Shown here one piece after another: positions 7,839 to 16,368 of a DNA stretch of 64,000 nucleotides. Both the position numbers and the translations under genes were made by a program. Source of the DNA: Brenneria rubrifaciens. GTDB lineage: Bacteria > Pseudomonadota > Gammaproteobacteria > Enterobacterales > Enterobacteriaceae. Each line of letters starts with the position of its first letter. Positions within the stretch are counted from its first letter, which is position 1. A model generated the notes under the pieces. It worked only from the letters and a program-made list of their open reading frames with translations. It did no database searches and was not told the DNA's origin. The stretch covers positions 744,001 through 808,000 of the forward strand of contig NZ_CP034035.1 of NCBI RefSeq assembly GCF_005484945.1. Reading direction: 5' to 3'.

Positions 7839-10800
7839 ATGGATATTTTTTCCAGGGTTATTCCTGGGTCTGAGCACGGATCGCACGCTTCATGCAAAAA
7901 TGTAATCTGTCGCAAAACGAAATTCAGCCAATGGCCGCAGTGGTGGACGAGCGCGTTATTGGTGATGGCTTGTCTTCCGGTTACGCCGTCGCGCGCAGCG
8001 ACCGCGGACGATTTCCGAACGCCGGAATACCTGATCAACGGTGCGTCGCTGGATTCAATGCAGGCGGCGGACGCTTACGCACAAGGGGCCAGCGGCCGGG
8101 GCGTAACGGTGGGGATTATTGACTTGGGCGCCGATTTGTCAGGGAGGGAATTTCTGGGGCGGGCGGATGCCAGAACGCGCTGGTTAAGCGCTCCTGTTGA
8201 TAGAATACCACACGGTCGCTATGTCGCAGGGGTGATAGGCGCGGCGAAGGATGATGCCGGCGTACATGGCATTGCCTACAATGCCAATCTGCTGGCGCTC
8301 GGCAGCGATATGGGCGTTAGCAGCTTGGCCCAGGCGATGCTTGAAATCGCGAAATACCCGGATGTGAAAATCATCAATAACAGCTGGGGTTTTGCGATCT
8401 ACTACGATGCGATGAACAGTTACTCTCCTAAAACCAAGAAAGAGATAGACAATATTTTGGTCCCCGGTTTTACCGAGTTGGCGGAAGGTATCACATCACG
8501 CGGAAAATTGATGGTCTTTTCCGCAGGCAATGAAGGACACCTGACGCCTGCATTGCTGGCGGGGTTGCCGACATGGCTGGATGTCACCGGTAAGGAGAAC
8601 CGGATCGGCAACAATTGGCTCAGCGTGATGTCGTATAATCCCCGGCAATCTTCGAATAGCGTGGCATTTATCGCGCCATTCACTAACCTCGCCCAGGGAG
8701 CCAGCGAATACAGCCTGTTGGCGCCGGGTGTGGGTGTTTCCACCACCTCGAACGGTGAGACTTATGAGACGTTGAATGGAACGTCGTTTTCCGCGCCCTA
8801 TGTAACCGGCGTCGGTGCGCTGGTTAGTGAAGTGTTTCCCTATATGGACGGCAAACAGATTGCCGATGTCCTGCTTTCCACCGCGACGCCGTTGCGCGGC
8901 GATACCCTCCCTGAAGCGGTGATGCTGCAAAACATCGAATACGATGGCGATCTGAACGAAGTCGGCGCCTCGTTGAAGTTTTATTCATACCGGCGTGATA
9001 TCACGGTTACAGATGAAGAGGTCGACGTTCTGCTCGACTCGTTAACCTCGGACAAAACCCCCGAAGAAGTGAAAGAAAGGATTCGAGGCATGATCCTCAC
9101 TGCGTCCCGCGAGCAGAACGTCATCGTGCTTCCTGAGGATGAATATCAATCACTGTTCGGTCAGGGGATTGTCAACGCTAACAGAGCGGTGCAGGGACCG
9201 GGAGCGTTAAACGCCCGGCGGCTGGCTGAAAGCGATATAGGCGGCGGTGCGACTGGCGGCGACTATGCGTTGTATGGCATCGATACTCAGGGCATGGATA
9301 GTACTTGGGGCAATGATATTACTCAGATACGCAATAAAAATCCTCAAAGCGCGTTGTTCGGGCGGGATGTGGGCTTAAATAAACAAGGCGATGGAACGCT
9401 TTACCTGACGGGCGACAACACCTATGCCGGGCCGACTATCGTACAGGGCGGCGAGGTCGTGGTTGGCAAGGTCGCGGGGGGAACCGGCAGTCTGGCTGGT
9501 GATGTCTGGGTAAAAACCGATGCGAAGCTGGGGGGGCACGGCAGGATTGCCGGCAGTGTGACGCTTGATAGCGGCGCCACGCTGTCTCCCGGCAACTCCA
9601 TCGGGACGTTGACCGTCGGCAGCGTGACTTTCAACCAAGGCAGCACTTATACATTTGAAATAGACGCGCAGGGCAGGTCGGATGGTCTGGTTGTCACGAA
9701 GGATGCGCATCTTGCGGGGACGGTGGCGATCTCAGGTTCGAACAGTCCGTTATTGTTGGGCGATCGCTTTAGGCTGCTTGATGTCGGCGGCGAACTGACG
9801 GGAAAATTTGACTCGCTGAGCTCGGCGCGCCAGTCAGTATTTCTGACGGACGCGCTCAGCTATAGCGGTCAGCACGCTTATCTGGATGTCGTGCGCAACA
9901 ACCGGCCATTCAGCGAAGTAGCGCAAAGCCGTAATCAAAGCGCCGTCGCGCAGGGGATAGAAGGCCAGGAGAGTGGACGAGTGTTTGAGGCGATAGCCAA
10001 TTCGACCAGCGAAGAGGCGTCGCGCGACGCGTTTGATAATCTTAGCGGTGAGATTTATGCTGCGTCACGCGCCGCACTGTTCCAACGCAGCCGCTATGTG
10101 CGCGATGCCATCAACAGTTCAATGCATGAAGGGAAAGCAGATACGCTGTGGTTAAGCCAATGGGCTAACGAAGGGAGCGTGGACGAACAGTCGGGATTCG
10201 CCAAAGCAACGAACCACGGTTATGGATTTTTAATCGGCAACGGTAGACAGGTTGGAACGGACAGTACTTTGGGTTTTGCTATCGGCAGTGAAAAAAGCAA
10301 AATCAAAGTCGATGAACGCGCTTCCAGTGTTGATGTCACCACCTACCATATCGCCAGCTATTTCGGCACGACGAAGTGGGGTGTGGATGTGCGCGCCGGG
10401 ATGGAATACAGCTATCTTGATATGGCGACCGAGCGGTCAATCACGGTGCCGGGACTGGAGAACCGGGTAAAGGCGGAATACCGTGGGCATCTGGCTCAGG
10501 GCTTTGTTGAGGGAAGTCATCGTTTTTCGCTTAACGACAATTTTAGCTTGGAACCTTATGGCAACACGGCTTACGTTTGGCAAGGCATGCCCGGCGCGCG
10601 TGAAAACGGCGGTCCGGCCGCGCTGAGCTGGGGAAAACAGACCGACAGCGTCGTGTTTTCCACGCTGGGACTGCGTAGCGAAGCGCGTTTTGCCGCACCG
10701 CTGCCCGTTGCGTTTTATATGGATGCGGGCTATCAGCGACGGATGACGTCCGATGATAATCAAATGCGGATGCGTTTTGCTCAAGGTGACGAATTTACCA

Positions 10801-10958
10801 TTGAGTCCGGCTCCGTCGATCGCGACACGTTGCTGCTGCGCACTGGCGTCTCTCTGGGTATGACGCGCAACGGAAAGTTATCGCTCGGCTACCAGGGCGT
10901 GCTGGGGGAAAACTCGCGTGATGACAGCGTCAGGGTGCAGTTAGGCATAAAATTCTGA
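7839..10958 (+). CDS. S8 subtilisin-like serine protease autotransporter (type Va secretion)
   Basis: A 1,039-residue self-secreting protease. The ATG at 7839 has GGAG six bases upstream. The N terminus is a long signal peptide of about 53 residues, hydrophobic at QWWTSALLVMACLP and cleaved near SRA|A. The subtilase triad is Asp95 (VGIIDLG), His125 (PHGRYVAG) and Ser316 (NGTSFSAP), with oxyanion Asn231 (SAGNEGH). A passenger-associated transport repeat (GDNTYAGPTIVQGG) lies around residues 520-640. A beta-barrel translocator fills about the last 270 residues and ends VQLGIKF, the expected terminal Phe. The motif HGRYVAG replaces the usual HGTHVAG. It has no counterpart at this place in E. coli and stands between housekeeping genes, so it is probably an acquired secreted protease. 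The substrate is unknown. Confidence 0.93.
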   Translation: MDIFSRVIPGSEHGSHASCKNVICRKTKFSQWPQWWTSALLVMACLPVTPSRAATADDFRTPEYLINGASLDSMQAADAYAQGASGRGVTVGIIDLGADLSGREFLGRADARTRWLSAPVDRIPHGRYVAGVIGAAKDDAGVHGIAYNANLLALGSDMGVSSLAQAMLEIAKYPDVKIINNSWGFAIYYDAMNSYSPKTKKEIDNILVPGFTELAEGITSRGKLMVFSAGNEGHLTPALLAGLPTWLDVTGKENRIGNNWLSVMSYNPRQSSNSVAFIAPFTNLAQGASEYSLLAPGVGVSTTSNGETYETLNGTSFSAPYVTGVGALVSEVFPYMDGKQIADVLLSTATPLRGDTLPEAVMLQNIEYDGDLNEVGASLKFYSYRRDITVTDEEVDVLLDSLTSDKTPEEVKERIRGMILTASREQNVIVLPEDEYQSLFGQGIVNANRAVQGPGALNARRLAESDIGGGATGGDYALYGIDTQGMDSTWGNDITQIRNKNPQSALFGRDVGLNKQGDGTLYLTGDNTYAGPTIVQGGEVVVGKVAGGTGSLAGDVWVKTDAKLGGHGRIAGSVTLDSGATLSPGNSIGTLTVGSVTFNQGSTYTFEIDAQGRSDGLVVTKDAHLAGTVAISGSNSPLLLGDRFRLLDVGGELTGKFDSLSSARQSVFLTDALSYSGQHAYLDVVRNNRPFSEVAQSRNQSAVAQGIEGQESGRVFEAIANSTSEEASRDAFDNLSGEIYAASRAALFQRSRYVRDAINSSMHEGKADTLWLSQWANEGSVDEQSGFAKATNHGYGFLIGNGRQVGTDSTLGFAIGSEKSKIKVDERASSVDVTTYHIASYFGTTKWGVDVRAGMEYSYLDMATERSITVPGLENRVKAEYRGHLAQGFVEGSHRFSLNDNFSLEPYGNTAYVWQGMPGARENGGPAALSWGKQTDSVVFSTLGLRSEARFAAPLPVAFYMDAGYQRRMTSDDNQMRMRFAQGDEFTIESGSVDRDTLLLRTGVSLGMTRNGKLSLGYQGVLGENSRDDSVRVQLGIKF

Positions 10959-11021
10959 ACGGTGTGGTAACGACACGCCGCTCCGTTAAGGCGCGGCGTG
11001 CAAAACGTTTGCTGATAAAAA

Positions 11022-12062
11022 TTATGGAGCTGGAAAGGTAAAGCGGCGGTGGATAGCCTCCAGTTCGTTCAGGATCGCCTGGTCTAATGTGAGTTCCAGA
11101 CTGGCAAGATTGGTTTGAAGCTGTTCTACCGAGGTTGCCCCCAGCAGGGTGGTTGCCACAAATGGCTGCTGACGAACGAACGCCAACGCCATTTGCGCCG
11201 GATCAAGGCCGTGTTTGCGTGCCAGCGCCACATATTCGGCGATGGCCTGTTGAGTCTGGGGCGCGGTATAGCGGGTAAAGCGGCTGAATAGCGTATTGCG
11301 CGCGCCCGCTGGTTTTGCGCCATTGAGGTACTTGCCTGTCAGCGTGCCGAATGCCAATGCCGAGTATGCCAGTAGCTCCACGCCTTCGTGCTGGCTGATT
11401 TCCGCCAGACCCACTTCAAAACTGCGGTTGAGCAGACTGTAAGGATTTTGAATCGACACAATGCGCGGCAGGTCGTGTTTTTCGGCCAGATGGAGATAGC
11501 GCATTACGCCCCAGGGCGTTTCGTTGGAAACCCCGATGTAGCGGATCTTACCGGCCCTGACCTGTTCGTTCAGCGCTTCCAGTGTTTCCAGCAAGGTAAC
11601 CGCGGGTTTATCCTCGGTATATTGGTATCCCAATTTACCAAAGCAGTTGGTTTGGCGTTGCGGCCAATGCAACTGATACAAATCAATATAATCGGTGTTC
11701 AGGCGCTTAAGGCTGGCGTCCAACGCGTCACGGATGTTTATGCGATCCAATGCCTGCTGTGGGCGAATGGCGTCGTCATTGCCGCGAACCGGGCCGGATA
11801 CCTTGCTTGCCAGAATGAGTTTCTCACGCCCACTACGGGATTTCAGCCACGAACCAATATAGCTCTCGGTTAGCCCCTGAGTTTCCGGCCGTGGTGGAAC
11901 CGGATACATTTCTGCTACGTCAATCAGGTTAACGCCTGCGGCAATAGCATGATCCAATTGTGCATGCGCTTCAGCTTCACTGTTTTGTTCGCCGAAGGTC
12001 ATCGTGCCAAGGCCCAGCACACTGACTTCTAGAGAGCTATGGGGAATACGGTGATATTGCAT
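11022..12062 (-). CDS. tas: Aldo/keto reductase Tas
   Basis: An NADP(H)-dependent aldo-keto reductase of the Tas family, cytoplasmic; the physiological substrate is not settled. I chose the ATG at 12062 (MQYHRIPHSSLEVSVLGLGT), which gives 346 residues, exactly the E. coli length. An upstream ATG would add 33 unrelated residues that fall in a repeat-like sequence. Motifs include LGTMTFGEQN, the catalytic Tyr in VAEMYPVPPR and the Lys in LASKVSGP. It sits next to ygdR as in E. coli. Confidence 0.95.
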   Translation of the reverse strand: MQYHRIPHSSLEVSVLGLGTMTFGEQNSEAEAHAQLDHAIAAGVNLIDVAEMYPVPPRPETQGLTESYIGSWLKSRSGREKLILASKVSGPVRGNDDAIRPQQALDRINIRDALDASLKRLNTDYIDLYQLHWPQRQTNCFGKLGYQYTEDKPAVTLLETLEALNEQVRAGKIRYIGVSNETPWGVMRYLHLAEKHDLPRIVSIQNPYSLLNRSFEVGLAEISQHEGVELLAYSALAFGTLTGKYLNGAKPAGARNTLFSRFTRYTAPQTQQAIAEYVALARKHGLDPAQMALAFVRQQPFVATTLLGATSVEQLQTNLASLELTLDQAILNELEAIHRRFTFPAP

Positions 12063-12103
12063 TGCCAGCTTCCTTGTATATCTGAAAATAGCCGATGTAT
12101 CGC

Positions 12104-12243
12104 TATACCCGTCATCTTTCAAGTGACAGATGTGTTGGCTGAACGGAATGACTCGGCCCATTCCGGGCGGAGTCCGGCAGGGGCCGCCGCCGTCTTCCTA
12201 TCACGCGAAATAGGTCGGGATGACACACCTGAATTTGACTATA
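12104..12243. repeat. Degenerate ERIC-like or composite palindromic element
   Basis: The first 35 bases (TATACCCGTCATCTTTCAAG and onwards through TGTGTTGGCTG) look like an ERIC terminal arm. The centre is unrelated to ERIC and rich in GGCC/CCGG, and the far end (GAATTTGACTATA) is only a poor inverted copy of the start. It could be a decayed ERIC, a recombinant of two repeats, or a different family. It lies in the tas-ygdR gap. Confidence 0.35.
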
Positions 12244-12325
12244 ACGAAGCCACGCGATGTGGGGAAGCCTCATTGTTGCCTGACGGCGTGATAAAGGCAT
12301 TCGGTTGGGGGAGGATATCCGTCAT

Positions 12326-12544
12326 TCAGCGTTCGATAATTTGGGAAATATTATTGCTGTTAATCAGTTTTTCGTTGCCCTGTTCATCGATGTAGCTGAG
12401 CATGCCTGTCTCTTCATCAAGAACAGGTTTGTTTTGCGTCAGCAGCATCTGTCCTTCTTTGGTTGCCATGACATACTGGCTGGAACAGCCGCAGAGGGAG
12501 AATACTAAAGCCAGTGTGACTGCCATTTTTACCTGCACTTTCAT
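12326..12544 (-). CDS. ygdR: YgdI/YgdR family small lipoprotein
   Basis: A 72-residue lipoprotein of the DUF903 family, the same length as E. coli YgdR. The lipobox is LCGC with lipidated Cys20. The mature part holds the family signature YVMATKEGQMLLTQNKP, then DEETGMLSYIDEQG, and ends SQIIER. The function is unknown. A paralogue (ygdI) lies near 44.3 kb, as in E. coli. It is flanked by tas and ygdQ, the conserved order. Confidence 0.94.
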   Translation of the reverse strand: MKVQVKMAVTLALVFSLCGCSSQYVMATKEGQMLLTQNKPVLDEETGMLSYIDEQGNEKLINSNNISQIIER

Positions 12545-12825
12545 CGTTATCTTTACCTGTTTCGGACAGCAAAAAATTGAAGGCTATCTAATGAGTCTAA
12601 CAAATCGTTTGCGGGGATTAAGTAGGAATAAGGGGAAGAGTTGATGAAATTATCGTTAATTTTGGTTAAGGCGAGTGAAAAAATGTGTCAAGGGCAGGGT
12701 TATAGGAACAACATACTATGAAACACGGTGCATTGCAGAGCAAATATCCACCTTGTCACCGTGCTTTTTATTATCTGTACCTACCCCGGCGGCAGGTACA
12801 ACGGCGAAAACCGCGGTGCGTAAGA

Positions 12826-13539
12826 TCAGTCCGCTTTAGCTTTCTTGCCGCGCAACAGGTTCAGGGCTTCGACAGACATGGAGAAGAACATGGCAAAATA
12901 GATGTAGCCTTTCGGTACATGAATATCGAAACTTTCCAGAATAAGCGTGAAGCCCACCAGAATCAGGAACGACAGCGCCAGCATTTTGACGGACGGATGA
13001 CGCTCGACGAACTCGCCGATGGTTCGGGCGGAAAACATCATCACGCCAACCGCGATAATCACTGCGGCCATCATGATAAACAGGTGGTCGGAAAGCCCTA
13101 CTGCCGTGATCACGGAATCCAGACTAAAAATGATATCCAGCAGCATGATCTGTACGATCGCGCTAAAGAAGGAGTGCACTTGTGTCGCATGCTCTTCCGA
13201 ACCGCCTTCCACGGTTTCATGAATTTCTTTAATCGACTTCCAGATCAGGAAAAGCCCCCCGAAAAATAGGATCAGGTCACGCGTCGAAATCTCATTACCC
13301 AATATACTAAACAGCGGATTGGTCAAACGGATAACCCAGGCAATTGAAGCCAGTAATCCCAGACGCATGAGCATGGCGCCCATGAGGCCGATACGGCGAG
13401 CTTTATTTTGTTGCGCTTTGGGAAGTTTGGCGACAACCAACGACAGGAAAATAATATTGTCGATGCCAAGAACGATTTCCAGAATAGTCAGCGTTCCTAG
13501 CGCCAACCAGGCATTCGGGTCAACAATCCAATCAAACAT
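12826..13539 (-). CDS. ygdQ: TerC family integral membrane protein YgdQ
   Basis: A 237-residue inner-membrane protein of the TerC family with about seven hydrophobic segments; some TerC relatives take part in metal (Mn) export. Diagnostic segments are LEIVLGIDNIIFLSLV and LDIIFSLDSVITAVG, carrying the conserved acidic residues within membrane helices. The cytoplasmic-end motif HVPKGYIYFAMFFS is also present. Length equals the E. coli protein. No clear terminator follows; a GC-rich hairpin at 12776-12800 lacks a U-tract. Confidence 0.93.
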   Translation of the reverse strand: MFDWIVDPNAWLALGTLTILEIVLGIDNIIFLSLVVAKLPKAQQNKARRIGLMGAMLMRLGLLASIAWVIRLTNPLFSILGNEISTRDLILFFGGLFLIWKSIKEIHETVEGGSEEHATQVHSFFSAIVQIMLLDIIFSLDSVITAVGLSDHLFIMMAAVIIAVGVMMFSARTIGEFVERHPSVKMLALSFLILVGFTLILESFDIHVPKGYIYFAMFFSMSVEALNLLRGKKAKAD

Positions 13540-13695
13540 TTATCAATACACCTTAAACGAAACGTAAGCGACATTATACGCCGCTACATTGCTGAGCAGG
13601 CAAGTGAAAGTGTGAGAGTGCCGCAAACCATTCTGTTGCGCGCTGCGATATAACGTCATCCCTCATCACTATCACCTGGGCGCCGTTGCTCAGGG

Positions 13696-13824
13696 GTATA
13701 CCCCTCCAACTTCAAGTTGCATGTGCGTTGGTTTTCCTCGCTCACCCCAGTCGCTTTCTGACGTAAACGCCAGAGGATTCGCTGTGTCGCCGCCTTTGCT
13801 GCAACGCGAATTATTTCGGGTATG
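13696..13824. repeat. ERIC (intergenic repeat unit) element
   Basis: An imperfect palindrome of about 128 bp begins TATACCCC and ends TTTCGGGTATG. It contains the central ERIC halves CGCTCACCCCAGTCGC and ACGTAAACGCCAGAGGATTC, which match the ERIC2 and ERIC1R primer regions with a few differences. ERIC elements are non-autonomous repeats of enterobacteria. This one lies upstream of ygdQ in a gap of more than 500 bp. Confidence 0.8.
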
Positions 13825-14079
13825 AATCAGGAAAAGGGACGTTTCCCTCCACCACGCAGGCAGTTTAGGTATAGCTATGAAAATGCGATGGCTTATGACT
13901 CATTAAAAATGCCGCGTGGTTTAGATTTTTTAAAAACCTAAAAATTAATCTTATTATTTTAAATAAAACCAGCATCGCGATAAGGCAGCTTTACAGATAG
14001 AGCGTAATTAAATTTGTATAGGTAAAAAATATGTCTGCAATGGAATAATCGCTTATTTCGCCTGTTTCAGGATTTTCTC
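13825..14079. other. AT-rich gap without recognisable genes
   Basis: This stretch between the ERIC element and the small ORFs is AT-rich around 13920-14030. I see no credible ORF, terminator or RNA gene in it. Confidence 0.5.
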
Positions 14080-14211
14080 TCACGTCCTTTGGAGATAAGA
14101 AACATACAACTCTGAATGGTAATGCCTTTCAGTTGCGACATACGTTACGAATAATCCAACCATCATGGTAAGAATAAATACCAGTAAGTAAAAACAGTGC
14201 CTTATCCTCAT
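14080..14211 (-). CDS. Candidate 43-residue single-span membrane peptide
   Basis: The ATG at 14211 is preceded by AAGG eight bases upstream on the minus strand. The product is basic at the start (MRIRH), then has one hydrophobic helix (about residues 7-24, LLVFILTMMVGLFVTYVA) and a polar tail ending SYLQRT. The layout resembles small inner-membrane peptides, including type I toxins such as Hok, but the Hok tail motifs are missing. A longer reading from 14319 is possible but overlaps the next ORF. It could be non-coding. Confidence 0.3.
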   Translation of the reverse strand: MRIRHCFYLLVFILTMMVGLFVTYVATERHYHSELYVSYLQRT

Positions 14212-14260
14212 CACCCTCACCTTGAATACATTATGCAAATAGACAGGATCACCCCTGAAA

Positions 14261-14443
14261 TCAGAACCCAATGAACCTGAGAGGCGTTTTGTCTTTCCAA
14301 AGTCCAAGACCCGAGCCATAGCGGAGCATCCGTTCCGGCGTCATCTCTATTTCTCCGTAAGCCCTGCTAATTATTTTGTGCAACGTTTCTGTATTCTTAC
14401 CAACATTTCGTTGTGCGGGCATACCGGAAGGGATATCCGTCAT
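14261..14443 (-). CDS. Small hypothetical protein overlapping the mutH stop
   Basis: This 60-codon frame starts at an ATG that overlaps the mutH stop by four bases (ATGA), a usual sign of translational coupling. The product contains [17 protein letters not shown] and ends FIGF. I recognise no family. E. coli MutH ends ARHFLIQ, whereas here it ends ARHFL, so the overlap could also be accidental. Low confidence. Confidence 0.3.
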   Translation of the reverse strand: MTDIPSGMPAQRNVGKNTETLHKIISRAYGEIEMTPERMLRYGSGLGLWKDKTPLRFIGF

Positions 14444-15123
14444 AAAAAATGGCGTGCTAGCAGAGGCGCGGTAAATGTTTTCTTCAGATAAAACCCGCGC
14501 GGTAATGTCATAATAGGCTGCCCGAATTCACCAATGGCTTCCGTCAGGGCGCGACTGTTGGCGGCTTTGGGGCGTAATTGCAGCACTTCCCCGTGACGCG
14601 CGGTGATGCTCTCAACCTTTCCCAGCACAATCAAGTCCATCAACTCTTCCCAATCCCGGCGCAGTTGTTCCTCTTCTTCTTCGTTCGGACTCCAGATGAG
14701 CGGAGTGCCGATCCGCCGTTCGCCCAACGGAATCGGCCGCGAACCTTCAACCGGAATCCACAACACGCGCGCCAGTTTGTGCCGAACGTGGCTGCTTTCC
14801 CAAGTGACGCCGCTGTTGCCGGTCAACGGTGCGACGCAGACAAAGGTGGTTTCCAGCGGGCGGCCTTGCTCATCAATAGGAATGGTTTTCAGCTCAATGC
14901 CGATATCGGGGAAATCCTGCTCGGGCTTGCTGCCTGCGCTGGCTCCCAGAAAGCGCTCAAGTAGAACGCCAATCCAGCCTTTATCACGCTTCAGGTTTGT
15001 CGGCAGCGGCAACCGCGCGATGCTGGCGAGTTCCGCCAGATTATAGCCCGCGAGCGATTGGGCTCGTTGCAGGAGTTCCTGTTCATTATGGGGTGGCGCA
15101 GTCAGAACGGACGGTGAATTCAT
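14440..15123 (-). CDS. mutH: DNA mismatch repair endonuclease MutH
   Basis: MutH nicks the unmethylated strand at hemimethylated GATC sites once activated by MutS-MutL. The ATG at 15123 ([11 protein letters not shown]) gives 227 residues, close to the 229 of E. coli; an upstream ATG at 15162 adds 13 unrelated residues. The type II restriction-like active site D-X6-E-X-K is seen as Asp70, Glu77 and Lys79 ([15 protein letters not shown]), the same numbering as E. coli. The DNA-binding segment [16 protein letters not shown] is intact. It is divergent from rppH across the probable DARS2 site. Confidence 0.97.
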   Translation of the reverse strand: MNSPSVLTAPPHNEQELLQRAQSLAGYNLAELASIARLPLPTNLKRDKGWIGVLLERFLGASAGSKPEQDFPDIGIELKTIPIDEQGRPLETTFVCVAPLTGNSGVTWESSHVRHKLARVLWIPVEGSRPIPLGERRIGTPLIWSPNEEEEEQLRRDWEELMDLIVLGKVESITARHGEVLQLRPKAANSRALTEAIGEFGQPIMTLPRGFYLKKTFTAPLLARHFL

Positions 15124-15299
15124 AGCATGCCTAATCTGATTTTTTCCGCTTAAAAAAAACACAGCGGGTGAAAAACATTAACCTATAACCTGAAAGGCGG
15201 TTGAAAAAATTCAATAATAGCATGATCCATAGTACTTTTTTTCAATGTGGAAATGCATGCGGACACCGGTGTTTTAAACTGTGCACCTGTAAAAACCAA

Positions 15300-15720
15300 C
15301 AATGAACAGGATCTTACACCAGGTTATCCACAGATTTCTTGGATAACCGGCAAAAAGATGAATTACTGGTTTGATTTACAGCCTTGACGTCGCAGGTTTT
15401 TGCTGTTTTTGCCTATATATTGCCTGATTCCGTCAAGGCGTCTGTGGATAAAATCAACATGGGGCAATTTTTCGCCAGCGCAGCCTTGAAAATCATTCAA
15501 GCAGGATCTCCTACGCTGATCTTGCTGTAAAGATCGCACTTAATTTTATGAAAATAAAGTACTATTTTTGAAATGCATCAGAAAATTCCGATCTGCCGTT
15601 AATAAGTTTTACGCATCTTTTAATGAGTTCTGCACAAAGATGTCCACAGAAATAGTGAATAAACCGCCATTTCTTTAGCTCATCTGTTTATAACTTTGAT
15701 TCTGGCTGTGGGTCATCTTG
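15300..15720. promoter_or_regulatory. Probable DARS2 (DnaA-reactivating sequence)
   Basis: The 700-bp mutH-rppH gap is the known place of DARS2 in E. coli, a site where ADP-DnaA is recycled to ATP-DnaA to time replication initiation. Here a perfect DnaA box TTATCCACA lies at 15324-15332. An inverted box-like CTTGGATAA lies at 15338-15346, and a perfect inverted box TGTGGATAA at 15443-15451. A weaker box (ATGTCCACA) lies at 15640-15648. The adjacent opposed pair resembles the DARS core. The rest is AT-rich, suitable for IHF and Fis, but I did not assign those sites. The limits are approximate. Confidence 0.75.
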
Positions 15721-15822
15721 ATTTTATCAGCGTGACAACTGCGCTAAGCAGTGGTTTACCGCCTGCCGGGAGTGTGAAACAATCAAGTCATCTTTGTATT
15801 CAAAGTTTATCGAGGTAGTCCG

Positions 15823-16356
15823 GTGATCGATGATGATGGCTACCGCCCGAATGTGGGAATTGTAATTTGTAATCGGCAGGGGCAGGTACTGTGGGCCCGC
15901 CGCTACGGTCAGCACTCCTGGCAGTTTCCTCAGGGGGGGATCAACCCCGGAGAGAGCGCGGAGCAAGCGATGTACCGTGAGCTGTTTGAAGAGGTGGGAC
16001 TGAAGAAAAAAGATGTCCGCGTTTTGGCCTCCACCCGCAGTTGGTTACGTTATAAATTACCGAAACGTTTGGTGCGATGGGATACTAAACCGGTCTGTAT
16101 CGGCCAAAAGCAAAAATGGTTTCTGCTACAGTTGATGAGTAATGAATCTGATATCAACATGCAAAGCAGTGGCACACCTGAGTTTGATGGCTGGCGTTGG
16201 GTCAGTTACTGGTATCCGGTTCGTCAAGTTGTGTCTTTCAAACGCGATGTTTACCGGCGCGTAATGAAAGAATTTATCAGTTCGGTGTTACAGCTTCAGG
16301 AGAATTCGGCGACACGGACGGCACCGCCGTCTGGCTCCCGGCGAAAAAGAGGGTAA
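15823..16356 (+). CDS. rppH: RNA pyrophosphohydrolase
   Basis: RppH removes pyrophosphate from the 5' end of mRNAs and so starts RNase E-dependent decay. The start is GTG at 15823, as in E. coli ([20 protein letters not shown]). The 177-residue product carries the Nudix box G-X5-E-X7-REUXEEXGU at residues 38-60, with Glu44, Arg52, Glu53, Glu56 and Glu57 in place. It is followed after 12 bp by ptsP, so the two form an operon. Only the C-terminal tail differs from E. coli. Confidence 0.97.
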   Translation: MIDDDGYRPNVGIVICNRQGQVLWARRYGQHSWQFPQGGINPGESAEQAMYRELFEEVGLKKKDVRVLASTRSWLRYKLPKRLVRWDTKPVCIGQKQKWFLLQLMSNESDINMQSSGTPEFDGWRWVSYWYPVRQVVSFKRDVYRRVMKEFISSVLQLQENSATRTAPPSGSRRKRG

Positions 16357-16368
16357 TTCAGGCACAAC

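Noticed and set aside
10973..11003. Terminator between the autotransporter and tas
   Set aside because: CACGCCGC can pair with GCGGCGTG, but neither strand has a T-run next to it, so it was not called as a terminator.
12718..13269. 183-codon plus-strand frame opposite ygdQ
   Set aside because: It overlaps the conserved membrane protein ygdQ, and the product has repetitive His/Gln/Arg composition typical of a shadow frame.
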